A stretch of 38,464 bases of DNA. Source: Chrysophaeum taylorii (taxonomy: Eukaryota; Sar; Pelagophyceae; Pelagomonadales; Pelagomonadaceae). The position numbers and the translations under genes are program-made. The notes beneath the pieces are model-generated. The model had not been told where the DNA came from and did no database searches. It saw only the letters and a list, made by a program, of their open reading frames with translations. Within the stretch, counting starts at the first letter, position 1. Each line of letters opens with the position of its first letter. The stretch lies in contig JAQMWT010000567.1 in the NCBI GenBank assembly GCA_029834535.1, forward strand, positions 1-38,464, read 5' to 3'. Below, piece by piece: positions 10,142 to 19,232 of the stretch.

Positions 10142-11718
10142 ATACCAGGGGACTGAATCAGAGGGGGTGTTGTCAGTGGCCTGCGGCTCTTGTGCCCGGG
10201 GCATGGAATACGGCGGAGCCTTAGGTTATTTGGAGTGGTTGCCATAGTCGATGTAGGCATAATACTCGGGAACATCTCGAGGTGCATTTTTCTTTGGCTT
10301 GTCGAAAGTGGGAACGAGGTCGCTTGGTGTTTCTTCGGCAATATTGCTTCCTGGGCCGTTGTGCCCGAAGAGAGAAGAAGCCCTTATGCATGTCTGGGCA
10401 GCATGATGGTGAGCATGACCATCTGGCAAAGAGCTGTCTTTGATAGTTCGGAACTTGTCGACTTTTGATGTGGGTGGTCTTGGTTCTTGGTGAGACTTTG
10501 CACGTGGTGATCGTCGCTGGTGGTAGGGGTACGGTCGCCGGTGTTGAATGTACGCCCTCGCAACTCGGACGCGGGGATGTCGTCGAGTTGGAATGAACCA
10601 GGTAGCTGATAAGGCGAGCGAGTGCAAAGGGGTTCAGGGGGTGCCAAAGAGGCGAAGAGTGAGTGGGTAGACGAGGAGGGGCCAGAGATGGCGGGGGGTC
10701 GAGAACAGAGAGACGGAGTGGGTGGTGAACCAGGAGAACCAGGTCCGGGGCATGCGTGGCGGTGGTGATGATACTCGGGGAGAATCGGGGGAGAGGCATT
10801 GGAGGTTGGTTCGGAAGGGGATGAAGGTTGGTTGTTGATGGGGAGAGGAGGTGAAAGATGCGATGCAGCATCTTTGGTGGGTTTGGTGGCATCCAAGGAG
10901 GTAATAATGGTTTGGAGGACGGCGTTGGTTTCAAGGTGGGAGCTGCGGATGTCAGCGTGGGCAGTTTCGAGTGCCTTGAGCTGGGTGTGGGTGAGATGGA
11001 GTTCGGTGTGGGTGGAGACCAGTTCGTCGGCTTGGATGGCGAGCTGGGCAGTGGCGAGAGCCAGGGCGGCGTCGGTGATGATGAGTTTGTTGGCTGTGGA
11101 GGACAAAGCGTTATCCTTGCGAATGAGCACGGCCTTGGTTGCGGCCAATTCGGCGGTTTGGGAGCGGAGTGCAGCCTTAGTTGTGGCCAACTCGCGTTGG
11201 AGCTCAGACGGAGGTGCATTGGAACTTTGAGAAAGAAGGTGGAATGTTGATCGAGTGGGGACGGAGGAATGGTCGTAGTCGTGGAATGCATAGTCACGCG
11301 GGTGGAGGGGCAAATCGGGGGAACAGCGACTTTCTAAAGGTGATGAAGGTCGGTCAGGAGGGTCCGATGGCTGGGCGGCAGTAGCTTGAGCCGCGGAAGG
11401 AGCTGTGGTAGAAATGGAAGTGCCGGGGCCGTCGTGGCCGTAGGTGGCATGGTCTTGTGGATGGAGAGGAAAGTCTCGAGGAGAATGACTTGCGGAAGAT
11501 GATGGATATCGGACAAGGGAATCCGACAGTGGGGCGGCATGAGCTCGAGCCGCGGTGGGGGCTTGGTCAGGGATGAAGGTGCCGGGGCCGTCACGGCCGT
11601 ATATGGCATGATCATCAAGGAGATGAGTGGTGCGGCGAGGGGGTTGACGAGGATGTTGGGGAACTACAAGTTGTATAGTTGTAAAGGTGGTGTAGCGGGA
11701 GTCGCCGATAGTGGGGAG
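10142..11718 (-). pseudogene. middle part of the element A protein: tandem units, coiled coil, ELRGR motif
   Basis: In minus-strand order there are two tandem units with a YGHDGPGT-type core (about 11620-11300). A coiled coil of about 110 residues follows (LQRELATTKAALRSQTAELA, ending near 10880), with many A-x-x-K/T-A heptads and 14-residue periodicity. Then come Pro/Ser-rich sequence, SELRGRTFNTGD (near 10560) and VPEYYAYIDYGNH (near 10240). Frames change near 11314 and 10450, and a TAA follows at about 10226. The order is the same as in element B (15300-16760). Coiled coil plus disorder suggests a self-assembling protein, but this is inference. Confidence 0.5.
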
Positions 11719-12342
11719 TTAGGCTCCAGTGAAGGAGGTGGAGGCTCCGGTGGGGTTGGTGGAGTGAAGGGAGTAATGTTTATTGGTGGTGGTGTGTTCA
11801 ACATTGCTGGTGCGACATTTGAACAATGTGGAGTGTCCTCGTGAACGTGGGGTGTGCCAGGTTGTGGAGTAACCTTGGCTATGCCTGGGTCCGGAGGGAA
11901 GGCAGTGGGGTCTGAGACTTTGCCGTGGGGTGTTTGACATCCGGTAGAGTTGTCGGCATGAGGGGGGGGGTGACCATCGAGATGATCGGGTCTTGGGTCG
12001 CGACTTCGGTAGAAGTTTGCTCGTGCTTGAGAGGAGTTGCCGGAAGAAGAGCTTGTTGGGGAGCTTGTTCAAATTGCTCGTCTTGATCGAGTTGCGCGTC
12101 TTGATCGAGTTGCTCGATTGTGGAGTGATTTTGGCTCTGAGATCAGCGTAATCAGCGGCGATTCTGGCTTTGAGAATAGCTTGATCAGCGGCGAGTTGAT
12201 CCAAGAAATTAGCTTTGCGCCGTTGGCAATCAGCGGCGAACTGAGCAAAGAAATCGGCTTTGAACTGTTGAATGAGAGCTTGTTGTGTAGCGAATTGCGT
12301 CGCTACTTCCAGACTCGGGACTTGTGGGTCGTGAGTCGCCAT
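11719..12342 (-). CDS. Gag-like first frame of element A
   Basis: It starts at the ATG at 12342 (MATHDPQVPSLEVATQ), the first ATG after the leader and conserved in element B. The first 75 residues are helical and Ala/Gln/Asp-rich (LDQLAADQAILKARIAADYA), which fits a short coiled coil. After about residue 80 the sequence matching element B moves to the -1 frame (IEQLDQDAQLDQDEQ). A run of eight G on the plus strand (about 11962-11969), longer than the matching run in B, causes another shift. No zinc knuckle is present. The name 'Gag-like' rests on position only. Confidence 0.5.
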   Translation of the reverse strand: MATHDPQVPSLEVATQFATQQALIQQFKADFFAQFAADCQRRKANFLDQLAADQAILKARIAADYADLRAKITPQSSNSIKTRNSIKTSNLNKLPNKLFFRQLLSSTSKLLPKSRPKTRSSRWSPPPSCRQLYRMSNTPRQSLRPHCLPSGPRHSQGYSTTWHTPRSRGHSTLFKCRTSNVEHTTTNKHYSLHSTNPTGASTSFTGA

Positions 12343-12531
12343 CGTTTTTGGGTTGCGTTTTGCGCGTTGTTGGTTGCCTTTCACACTTTTCCACACTTTT
12401 TCACCAGTACCAAGCGATGAAACTTGACTACGGTCTTAAAACTTTCAGGGACTGCAGGAGATAGCTCTTGCCTGGAAATCCTGGGTATTCGTCCGAGACG
12501 TCGATCGAGATCGATGTCTTTCGGAGGACGC

Positions 12532-12600
12532 TTCTCTACCAGTACCGGACTGGGTCCAAACCTAGAGAACAGTAAAAATCACTGTGCCTCTGGTAGAGAA
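12532..12600 (-). promoter_or_regulatory. inverted repeat spanning the 5' repeat/leader boundary of A
   Basis: TTCTCTACCAG (12532-12542) and CTGGTAGAGAA (12590-12600) are perfect 11-bp inverted copies that enclose the repeat end. The same arrangement exists in B at 14319-14387. The minus strand between them holds TTTGGACCCAGTCCGG, a possible but unidentified primer-binding region. A role in dimerisation, priming or termination is only a suggestion. Confidence 0.45.
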
Positions 12601-12747
12601 TGGTGGCAGTGGTAGTGCTGCCTTTCGTCCTGTCCTGTAACGACACAAAGAGCAGCACGGTGTACGACACAGCGATTTTGGGGTTGAAATGTGAGTGTGA
12701 GGTTAAGTGGGGGGGTTCCTAACCCTAAGTGGAATTTTATATCTCTA
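12563..12747 (-). repeat. 5' terminal repeat (LTR-like) of element A
   Basis: 185 bp, beginning TAGAGATATAAAATTCC and ending TTCTCTA on the minus strand. It matches the 3' repeat at 4175-4470 and the 3' repeat of B at 22155-22343. A small hairpin (ACAGTGATTTTTACTGT) lies near its end. Confidence 0.85.
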
Positions 12748-13231
12748 CTCGTTCTGCTGCTAATTCGTCTCGCTCACGACGAAATCGATCGGCCTCTTCA
12801 CGCAAGGTCCTCGTTGTCTCGAGCTCTTGCCGCAGCGCTTCATTTGGCGCAAGAAGATCTTGTCGAGCTGCTTCCTCCCTAGCTTCAGCCCTTTCATGGG
12901 CGAATCGCTCAGCTAGCCGCTCGTTTTCGCGTCGTCTCCGCTCGAGGTCTTCGCGAAGCTGACGTCGAGTCACGGATCCGCGCTAAATAGTAGTGCGCTC
13001 GCCACGGTCCGGGGTCGTTGGACTCATCAGCGAAAAAATTGCTGTCTCTGGAGGCACTTCTGCTGGAGGCATGTCTGTAACATCGACTGCCTCGGCCTCT
13101 CGTAATTCACCATCCTCGCGCCCGGTCCCAGTGGCGACGGGAAGCACTGGAGGAAATCCTTCCTCACGCACGTCTGCGTCTTCTTCCATAATGTCGATGA
13201 GGAATCTCGAACCACGTCCGAATTCGATCAC
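12748..13231 (-). pseudogene. Gag-like coiled-coil fragment interrupted by element A
   Basis: The minus-strand frame from 13231 gives an acidic segment (FLIDIMEEDADVREEGFPPV) ending at a TAG at 12985-12983. Translation continues in the same frame as a strongly charged coiled coil (QLREDLERRRRENERLAERF, then LREEADRFRRERDELAAER) that ends exactly at the terminal repeat of A. An acidic N-terminus followed by an Arg/Glu coiled coil is common in retrotransposon Gag proteins, but no specific family is recognised. The element appears to have inserted into this frame. The start codon is not certain. Confidence 0.5.
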
Positions 13232-13434
13232 TCAAAGCGATGCACGTCGTTAACAATGACGTGATCCGTCGCTGTCAAAACAGCACTCGCGGAGTTCTTG
13301 TCCGCATGGCAATCCAAACTGCCGTGTGGGTAGCGATCCCACTCGCTAACAGCTTCCGCCGTTCAGCTATACCAAAATCCCGGGTGTCTGCGCTGCGATT
13401 TCCAACTCGCGCGCGTGTTCACCACACCCAGCTC

Positions 13435-13767
13435 ACCGCCAAAACAAACTCGGAACACCCCGCCGTCTGCCTCGTTTGCGGCGACGTCCTCTGCGCCGCC
13501 GGCAAGGGCGCCTGCACGCGCCACGCCCTCGCCTGCGGCGCCGGCACCGGCATCTTCTTCCTCCTCCAGGAGTGCTCCCCCCTCCTCGTCCACGGACACC
13601 GTGCGGCCTACTTTGCATCGCCCTACGTCGACGCCTACGGCGAGCGCCACGGCCAGTTCCGCGGCCGGCCCCTCTTCCTCGATCCCGCCCGCGTCGACGT
13701 CGTTCGCCGCATGTGGGCCACCCACGCCGTCGCCGACCAGGTCGTGCAGTCCAGATCCACGAGTTAG
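13435..13767 (+). pseudogene. C-terminal module of a UBR-type E3 ubiquitin ligase (fragment)
   Basis: The frame includes VCLVCGDVLC, then GACTRHALACGAGTGIFFLL, SPYVDAYGERHGQFRGRPLF and VRRMWATHAVADQ. These are the hallmark blocks of the conserved C-terminal domain of UBR1/UBR2/PRT6-family N-end-rule (N-degron) ligases: paired Cys, Cys-x-Arg-His, a 'GtG.Fll' stretch and 'PY.DayGE....RG.PLfL'. The frame ends in TAG at 13765. A full UBR protein has well over 1,500 residues; here only about 110 remain, with no UBR box or RING upstream in the spacer. It is either the last exon of a host gene split by the flanking elements or a captured fragment. The text upstream (13240-13430) does not look like UBR; a CCCAG near 13430 could be an old splice acceptor. 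Confidence 0.75.
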
Positions 13768-14198
13768 CGCTCGTCTCCCCACGCGTCGACCATCTCGCTG
13801 ACGTCGTCCTCAACCCTGAAAACGGCCAAATTCGTGTTTCGTCCAAGCTGCAATTCCTCTACATGTTGCAGCATCCTACTCCTGATCCTGAACTAGCTCC
13901 TCCGCCACACGCTCCTTCCGCGCCTTTCTCGCTCACACCCCACACCACTATCCAAGACCATGTCATTCAGAGGGGGACAAGGACTCCTGATCCTCAGAGG
14001 GGGCACTCCCCACCTCCTTCAGCTCCTCCTTCTTCGTCCCCTACTGCGGCCTCTTCTCCCTCTTCTGACGCTATCGCCGACGATTGTCTCTCGGGACGTA
14101 CGAATGAAACAAAATACGCGTATACTCTTCAACGCAGTTCGGCCCGCTGGAACTCGACGTGCTTGATCAGGGCACGCGCGCAAATTCGTACCGCGTAA
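13752..14198 (+). pseudogene. Pro/Ser/Thr-rich reading frame of unknown origin
   Basis: It overlaps the end of the UBR frame in another phase and reads VDHLADVVLNPENGQIRVSS and QFLYMLQHPTPDPELAPPPH. A Pro/Ser-rich stretch follows, ending at the TAA at 14196-14198, six bases before element B. No start codon is convincing. It may be the remnant of another retroelement protein; no family is recognised. Confidence 0.3.
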
Positions 14199-14204
14199 TA
14201 ACAG

Positions 14205-14356
14205 TAGAGATATAAGTCTCACACCAACACCTAAACACCCAACTCGCTTGTCGAACACCGTGCTGCTCTTTGTGTCGTTAGAGACAGGGCAATAAGAGTG
14301 GCACTGCCACTGCCACCATTCTCTACCAGAGGCACAGTGATTTTTACTGTTTTCTA
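14205..14356 (+). repeat. 5' terminal repeat of element B (divergent)
   Basis: 152 bp, TAGAGATATAAGTCTC to TTTCTA. The first 45 bases and the middle (ACAGGGCAATAAGAGTGGCA) differ from the other three repeats, whereas the end (GGCACAGTGATTTTTACTG) is shared. Confidence 0.8.
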
Positions 14357-14387
14357 GGTTTGGACCCAGTCCGGTACTGGTAGAGAA
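14319..14387 (+). promoter_or_regulatory. inverted repeat spanning the 5' repeat/leader boundary of B
   Basis: TTCTCTACCAG at 14319-14329 and CTGGTAGAGAA at 14377-14387 enclose the repeat end, as in A. Conservation in both copies suggests a functional RNA or DNA structure. Confidence 0.45.
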
Positions 14388-14576
14388 AGGTCCTCCGCAA
14401 GACATCGATCTCGATCGACGTCTCGGACAAAGACTCAGGATTTCCAGGCAACAGCAATCTCCTGACGTTCCCGAAACTTTTACGACCGTAGTCAAGTCTC
14501 ATCGCTTGCTACTGGTGAACAAGTGTGAAAAAGTGTGAAAGGCAACCAACAACGCGCAAAACGCAACCCCAAAACG

Positions 14577-15038
14577 ATGGCGACTCACGATCCACAAGTC
14601 CCGAGTCTGGAAGTAGCGACGCAACTCGCCACACAACAAGCTCTCATGCAACAGTTCAAAGGCGATTTCGTTGATCACTTCGCCGCTGATTGCCAACGGC
14701 GCAAAGCTAGTTTATTAGATCAACTCGCCGCTGATCACGCTGCCTTACAAGCCAAAATCGCCGCTTGTTACGCTGATCTCAGAGCCAAAATCATTGCCGC
14801 AATCGAAGCTCGAGACGGCAACTTGACCAAGACGTGCAACTCGATCAAGACGAGCAATTCGAACAAGCTTCCACGACAGCTATTCTTACGGCACCCCCCC
14901 TCAAGAAAAATGAAGCCGCGACCCAAGACCCGATCATCTCGATGGTCATCCCCCCTCATGCCGACAACTCCGCTGGATGTCAAACACCCCACAGCAAAGT
15001 CTCAGACCCCACTGCCTTCCCTCCGGGCCCACGCATAG
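14577..15038 (+). CDS. Gag-like first frame of element B
   Basis: ATG at 14577 (MATHDPQVPSLEVATQ), the same start as in A, with AAAACG before it. A helical N-terminal segment (LDQLAADHAALQAKIAACYA) is followed, after about residue 85, by sequence that no longer resembles A in this frame. The frame that matches A continues at -1 from about 14810. Overlap between the two open frames is 14777-15038. Function unknown. Confidence 0.5.
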   Translation: MATHDPQVPSLEVATQLATQQALMQQFKGDFVDHFAADCQRRKASLLDQLAADHAALQAKIAACYADLRAKIIAAIEARDGNLTKTCNSIKTSNSNKLPRQLFLRHPPSRKMKPRPKTRSSRWSSPLMPTTPLDVKHPTAKSQTPLPSLRAHA

Positions 15039-17671
15039 CCACGGTTACTCCACAACCTGGCACACCCCACATTCACGAGGACATTCCACCTAGTTCGAAT
15101 ATCGCACCAGCAATGTTGAACACTCAACCACCACCACCACAATACATTACTCCCTTCACTCCACCAACCCCACCGGAGCCTCCACCTCATTCACTGGAGC
15201 CTAACTCCCCAATATCGGCGACTCCCACTTCACCATCCATTCAAGTTCCCCAACATCCTCGACAACCCCTTCGCCGCAACACTCATCCTCTTCCCGACGA
15301 CCATGCCACCTACGGCCATGACGGCCCCGGCACCGTCATCCCTGACCAAGCCCCCACCGCGGCTCAAGCTCCTGCCGCCCCACCGTCGGATTCTCCTGTC
15401 CGATATCCATCATCTTCCGCAAGTCATTCTCCTCCAGACTTTCATCTCCACCCACAAGACCATGCCACCTACGGCCACGACGGCCCCGGCACTTCCATTC
15501 CTACCCCAGCTCCTTCCGCGGCTCAAGCTACTGCCGCCCAACCATCGGACCATCCTGACCGACCTTCATCACCTTTCGAAAGTTGCTGTCTCCCCGATTT
15601 TCATCTCCACCCGCGTGACTACGCACTCCACGACTACGACCATTCCTCCGTCTCCACCCAAGCAAAAACTCACCTCCTTTCTCAAAGTTCCAATGCACCT
15701 CCGTCTGCGCTCCAACGCGAGTTGGCCACCACTAAGGCTGCATTCCACTCCCAAACCGCTGACTTGGCCGCAACCAAGGCCATGCTCATTCGCAAGGACG
15801 ACGCTTTGTCCTCCACAGCCGCCAAACTCACCATCACCGACGCCGCCCTGGCTTTCGCCACTGCCCAGCTCGCCATCCAAGCCGACGAACTGGTCTCCAC
15901 CCACGCGGAACTCCATCTCACCCACACACAGTTCAAGGCACTCGAAACTGCCCACGCCGACATCCGCAACTCCCACTTTGAAACCAACGCCGTCCTCAAC
16001 ACCATTCTCACCTCACTAGATGCCACCCACCCCACCAAAGATGCTGCATCGCATCTTTCACCTCCTTTCCCCATCAACAACCAACCTTCATCCCCTTCCG
16101 AACCAACCTCCAATGCCTCTCCCCCGATTCTCCCCGAGTATCATCACCACCTCCACGGATGCCCCGGACCTGGTTCTCCTGGTTCAACACCCACTCCGTC
16201 TCTCTGTTCTCAACCCCCCGCCATCTCTGGCCCCTCCTCCTCTGCCAAATCACTCTTCGCCTCTCCGGCCGGCCCCTTTGCACCCGCTCGCCTTCTCAGC
16301 CACCTGGTTCATCCCAACTCGACCACATCCCCGCGTCCGAGTTGCGAGGGCGTACATCCAACACCGGCGACCGTACCCCTACCACCAGCGACGATCACCA
16401 CGTGCAAAGTCCCACCAAGAAACAAGACCACCAACATCAAGAGTCGACAAATTCCGAATTATCAAAAGACAGCTCTTTGCCTGATGGTCATGCTCACCAT
16501 CATGCTGCCAAGACATGCACAAGGGCTTCTTCTCTTCGGGCACAACGGCCCAGGAAGCAGTCTTGTCGAAGGAACACCAAGCCACCTCGTTCCCACTTTC
16601 GACAAGTCAAAGAACAAGACACCTCGAGATGTTCCCGAGTATTATGCCTACATCGACTATGGCAACCACACTCAAGGACCCAAGGCTCCGCCGTATTCTA
16701 TGCCCCAGGCACAAGAGCCGCAGGCCACTGACAACATCCCCTCGGATTCAGCCCCCTGGTATGATGCATACAGCGAAGAAGCAAGACCCACTTCACTAGC
16801 CTCGAAGATGGTCTCCTCGACCATTCCAGATCAGCCGCCTGATCCAAGCACCATCAATGCCCCTGCAATGCCGTATCCACAAGGACAAGACACGCTGTCA
16901 ACGGTCCCACGGTCAACATACTCGCAGGTACTCACCGCACCTGCAGGTATCAGCTCAGATTCACCAGGCACTCCCGCCTTGTTCGATATCTCTCGATCAG
17001 CAGCTCCCGATCACTTCGAAGCTGGTTCCACCTCGCCGCCTTCTCTCCCCGAAGACAGGCGCGCACTGCCGCTCACCGGCGATTGCTGCTGCACCCACCA
17101 TCCACCTTCTCGGCCGGATGCACTGGATGACACTGCTCAGCAGGTTGCATGGACCCATCTGCGATCACCATGTCACGATTCGATGGATGTCTTCGCACGA
17201 GCACCAGTCGCAGCACATGATCACCCGCTCCCCAACTTTCAGTCAGAGGACGCAATCTTTTCGACTGCCGATCCTTGTGTCTCACCGCGACCAAGCCTCT
17301 GGAAAGCTTTCCCCATGACTGCAGTAACAGACACAGATTTCGAGAGTTCTGAACGGCCCGATCAGCCGCAAACTATTCACAATTCCATTGCGACCACTTC
17401 GGTCCTTTTTGTCCCCTTGCATAGCTCTCTTCTGGGCGCCACACGCTTGCGCTACCTCCGGAAAATCGACGTTGCGCTCTCAGGAAACATTCTCCGCGCA
17501 CTATGCACAGACTCACTCCACCGAACCGCTTCTGTCAGCATTTTCGCATCACTGGAATGTACGACAAACGTTCCACGCCAGCTGCCGGCTCCACCACAAA
17601 CATGCACCCAAATCACGTACGTTGCCTCCCTCAAAAGCGTCTTATCGCTCAGCACGTCACTCCTCATTTGA
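14777..17671 (+). CDS. second frame of element B: giant protein, N-terminal part
   Basis: Open in the -1 phase relative to the Gag-like frame, without a stop to 17669. It contains QLDQDVQLDQDEQFEQA, a Pro-rich stretch, two tandem GHDGPGT units (15301-15618), a coiled coil (LQRELATTKAAFHSQTADLA, about 15710-16020) and MVSSTIPDQPP near 16808 where the long frame of A begins. Small indels relative to A put the ELRGR motif (16341) out of phase here, so the stretch from about 16170 to 16460 is probably read out of frame. After about 17500 the A-like sequence moves to another frame. No catalytic motif is seen. Confidence 0.5.
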   Translation, partial: SQSQNHCRNRSSRRQLDQDVQLDQDEQFEQASTTAILTAPPLKKNEAATQDPIISMVIPPHADNSAGCQTPHSKVSDPTAFPPGPRIATVTPQPGTPHIHEDIPPSSNIAPAMLNTQPPPPQYITPFTPPTPPEPPPHSLEPNSPISATPTSPSIQVPQHPRQPLRRNTHPLPDDHATYGHDGPGTVIPDQAPTAAQAPAAPPSDSPVRYPSSSASHSPPDFHLHPQDHATYGHDGPGTSIPTPAPSAAQATAAQPSDHPDRPSSPFESCCLPDFHLHPRDYALHDYDHSSVSTQAKTHLLSQSSNAPPSALQRELATTKAAFHSQTADLAATKAMLIRKDDALSSTAAKLTITDAALAFATAQLAIQADELVSTHAELHLTHTQFKALETAHADIRNSHFETNAVLNTILTSLDATHPTKDAASHLSPPFPINNQPSSPSEPTSNASPPILPEYHHHLHGCPGPGSPGSTPTPSLCSQPPAISGPSSSAKSLFASPAGPFAPARLLSHLVHPNSTTSPRPSCEGVHPTPATVPLPPATITTCKVPPRNKTTNIKSRQIPNYQKTALCLMVMLTIMLPRHAQGLLLFGHNGPGSSLVEGTPSHLVPTFDKSKNKTPRDVPEYYAYIDYGNHTQGPKAPPYSMPQAQEPQATDNIPSDSAPWYDAYSEEARPTSLASKMVSSTIPDQPPDPSTINAPAMPYPQGQDTLSTVPRSTYSQVLTAPAGISSDSPGTPALFDISRSAAPDHFEAGSTSPPSLPEDRRALPLTGDCCCTHHPPSRPDALDDTAQQVAWTHLRSPCHDSMDVFARAPVAAHDHPLPNFQSEDAIFSTADPCVSPRPSLWKAFPMTAVTDTDFESSERPDQPQTIHNSIATTSVLFVPLHSSLLGATRLRYLRKIDVALSGNILRALCTDSLHRTASVSIFASLECTTNVPRQLPAPPQTCTQITYVASLKSVLSLSTSLLI
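15301..15618 (+). repeat. 159-bp tandem repeat in the element B protein
   Basis: Two units, 15301-15459 and 15460-15618, each begin CCATGCCACCTACGGCCA and encode HATYGHDGPGT then a Pro/Ser linker ending DFHLHP. A degenerate third unit (DYALHDYDHSS) follows. 159 is 53 codons, so the frame is kept. Confidence 0.8.
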
Positions 17672-19196
17672 GGACGCATGTCACATGCCCGCACCTTCGA
17701 ATGCTCTACACGCCGGAGGGCGACCCTGGTCACTCCGGCACTCACCGCTCTGGTCCCAGCTTCTCCGCTATTGAGGATGCACCCAGCAGGACTGACCCTT
17801 ACATCGCCCTTGGTTCTACTGCATTCTCCTTCGGCGACCCCTCTTTCGAATTCCCGCACTGGACCCCAAGCATTCCAGGCCGGATACTCTCCACCACGGG
17901 ATCTCAGCTCACGCGCCCATATGCCCTACCTCGCAGACAGGTCAGCCGCGAGCCACACTCCTTTTGGCACTGACTTCGGACCACCCGCATCACGCGCTTT
18001 CGCTCTTGGAGCATGACACGCTTTTCGATGCTCTCCGCGTCACCGCCTCTAACACCACAACACTCGTCATTTCCACCGACACTCCGCGCTGCAACGTATC
18101 TCACGACCTTCAGACCACCAACATAAGTCGCTCGCGCCCGCACCACGTCGCGCACGCCTTACGAGGGCGTATTTCAATTGGTGACCTCACACGTCTTTCG
18201 ATGCATTTTCCGACGTCCGACTTTGAACTTACGAGTTACTTTATGGCAATCCCCAATGCCAAGACGTCTGAAGCTGCGCAGTCATGTCTCTGGAACTCCA
18301 AAGCAACAGAAACTGCCAGACAAGAGAGCACTCAGCTCTCAACAGCTGCTCAACAGCTACTTAAAGTCTCGCACGTAGCAAACAGTACTATCTCGCAGTC
18401 TCTATTGGACGACAAGACGAAAGATAAGACCACAACGGCCAGCTACACCAGCCAGCTCATTGATGTAGCAGACGAGACAACGCAAACCAACTGCACAGCA
18501 CGGTTCCAGACTATGCAGACGATGCTCAGGTCCAACGCTCAATTACTCGACCACGCAAACGTTCTGTCACCTGACCTTGCACTGCTACTGGCTCCTGTCT
18601 CATTCATAGCTGATGCACCCCATCCGATGGACCAATCCTTAAGATATGTCCCGCTCGCAGAAGCACCACCACAGGACACAAAGGTACATCATGAAGACTC
18701 AGGTAAGCGCACCACGATCATGCGCACACGCTCATTGCGCCTGTCCGATCACGACGAGACGAAGCCACAGCTTTGCTTGACCCCTTCGCCTCTGGAAGAC
18801 AAAGGCCGCCTCTCAGCCCCCCAGGCACCTGACCCTTCCCTGTCGCTGCAATCCGTATTAGCACAGACGATCTCGCCTCCCTGCACGACTGCAGATCAGG
18901 CACAAGCCAATGTCAGCACTCTGCAGAGTGATGCGCACCCGCTGGAATCTTACCAGCACGGCTACCTCAGCCAGTCAGGTCACTGCACCACCTCGGTCGC
19001 CCCTGACACAAGGTGGACGTATCGCTCATTCGCGACCACCTCAAGTCATCTAATGGACGATTATGATCTCGAGCATGAACTAGTTGCAACGCTCGACTCA
19101 TACCCAAGAAGGAATCCTACGTTGGAGTCACCTCAGCCACCCCCACAGGAACTTTGGCCACCAGACGCCACCCATGTGCTCGTGGTTTATCCATAG
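17503..19196 (+). pseudogene. giant protein of element B, central part (frameshifted)
   Basis: Two overlapping frame segments (17503-17973 and 17964-19196) match the central third of the 1394-codon frame in A. They include FCQHFRITGM, HALRGRISIGDLTRLSMHFP (near 18160) and SYFMAIPNAKTSEAAQSCLW. A TAG ends the second segment at 19194-19196; A has a sense codon there, and the same frame continues directly in the next segment. This is clear decay relative to A. Confidence 0.55.
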
Positions 19197-19232
19197 GTTT
19201 ACTCCAAAGCATTTGACTGCAGCAGAGACAAA

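Larger units (their letters stand above)
4175..12747 (-). mobile_element. element A: terminal-direct-repeat element with a giant unknown ORF
   Basis: Reading 5' to 3' on the minus strand, the element has a terminal repeat (12747-12563), a 220-bp leader, a Gag-like first frame, a very long second frame and a terminal repeat (4470-4175). The repeats begin TAGAGA and end TCTCTA. Element B (14205-22343) is a second copy in opposite orientation, roughly nine-tenths identical by eye along most of its length. I see no reverse transcriptase, integrase, RNase H, DDE or tyrosine recombinase motif in either copy, and no clear purine tract before the 3' repeat. The flanks (GGAGG on the left, CTCGT on the right) give no target-site duplication. 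It is most simply a non-autonomous LTR-type element. A has two later insertions, at 4300-4389 and 9844-10133. Confidence 0.75.

Noticed and set aside
10799..11250. Long plus-strand frames opposite the coiled coil of element A (Val/Gly/Trp-rich)
   Set aside because: They mirror the Ala/Thr-rich heptads on the minus strand; the minus-strand reading is conserved with B and has clear coiled-coil character.
12748..14204. Spacer between A and B considered as the interior of one very large composite element
   Set aside because: Each element has its own pair of terminal repeats, and the spacer content (UBR fragment, Gag-like fragment) is unrelated to them.
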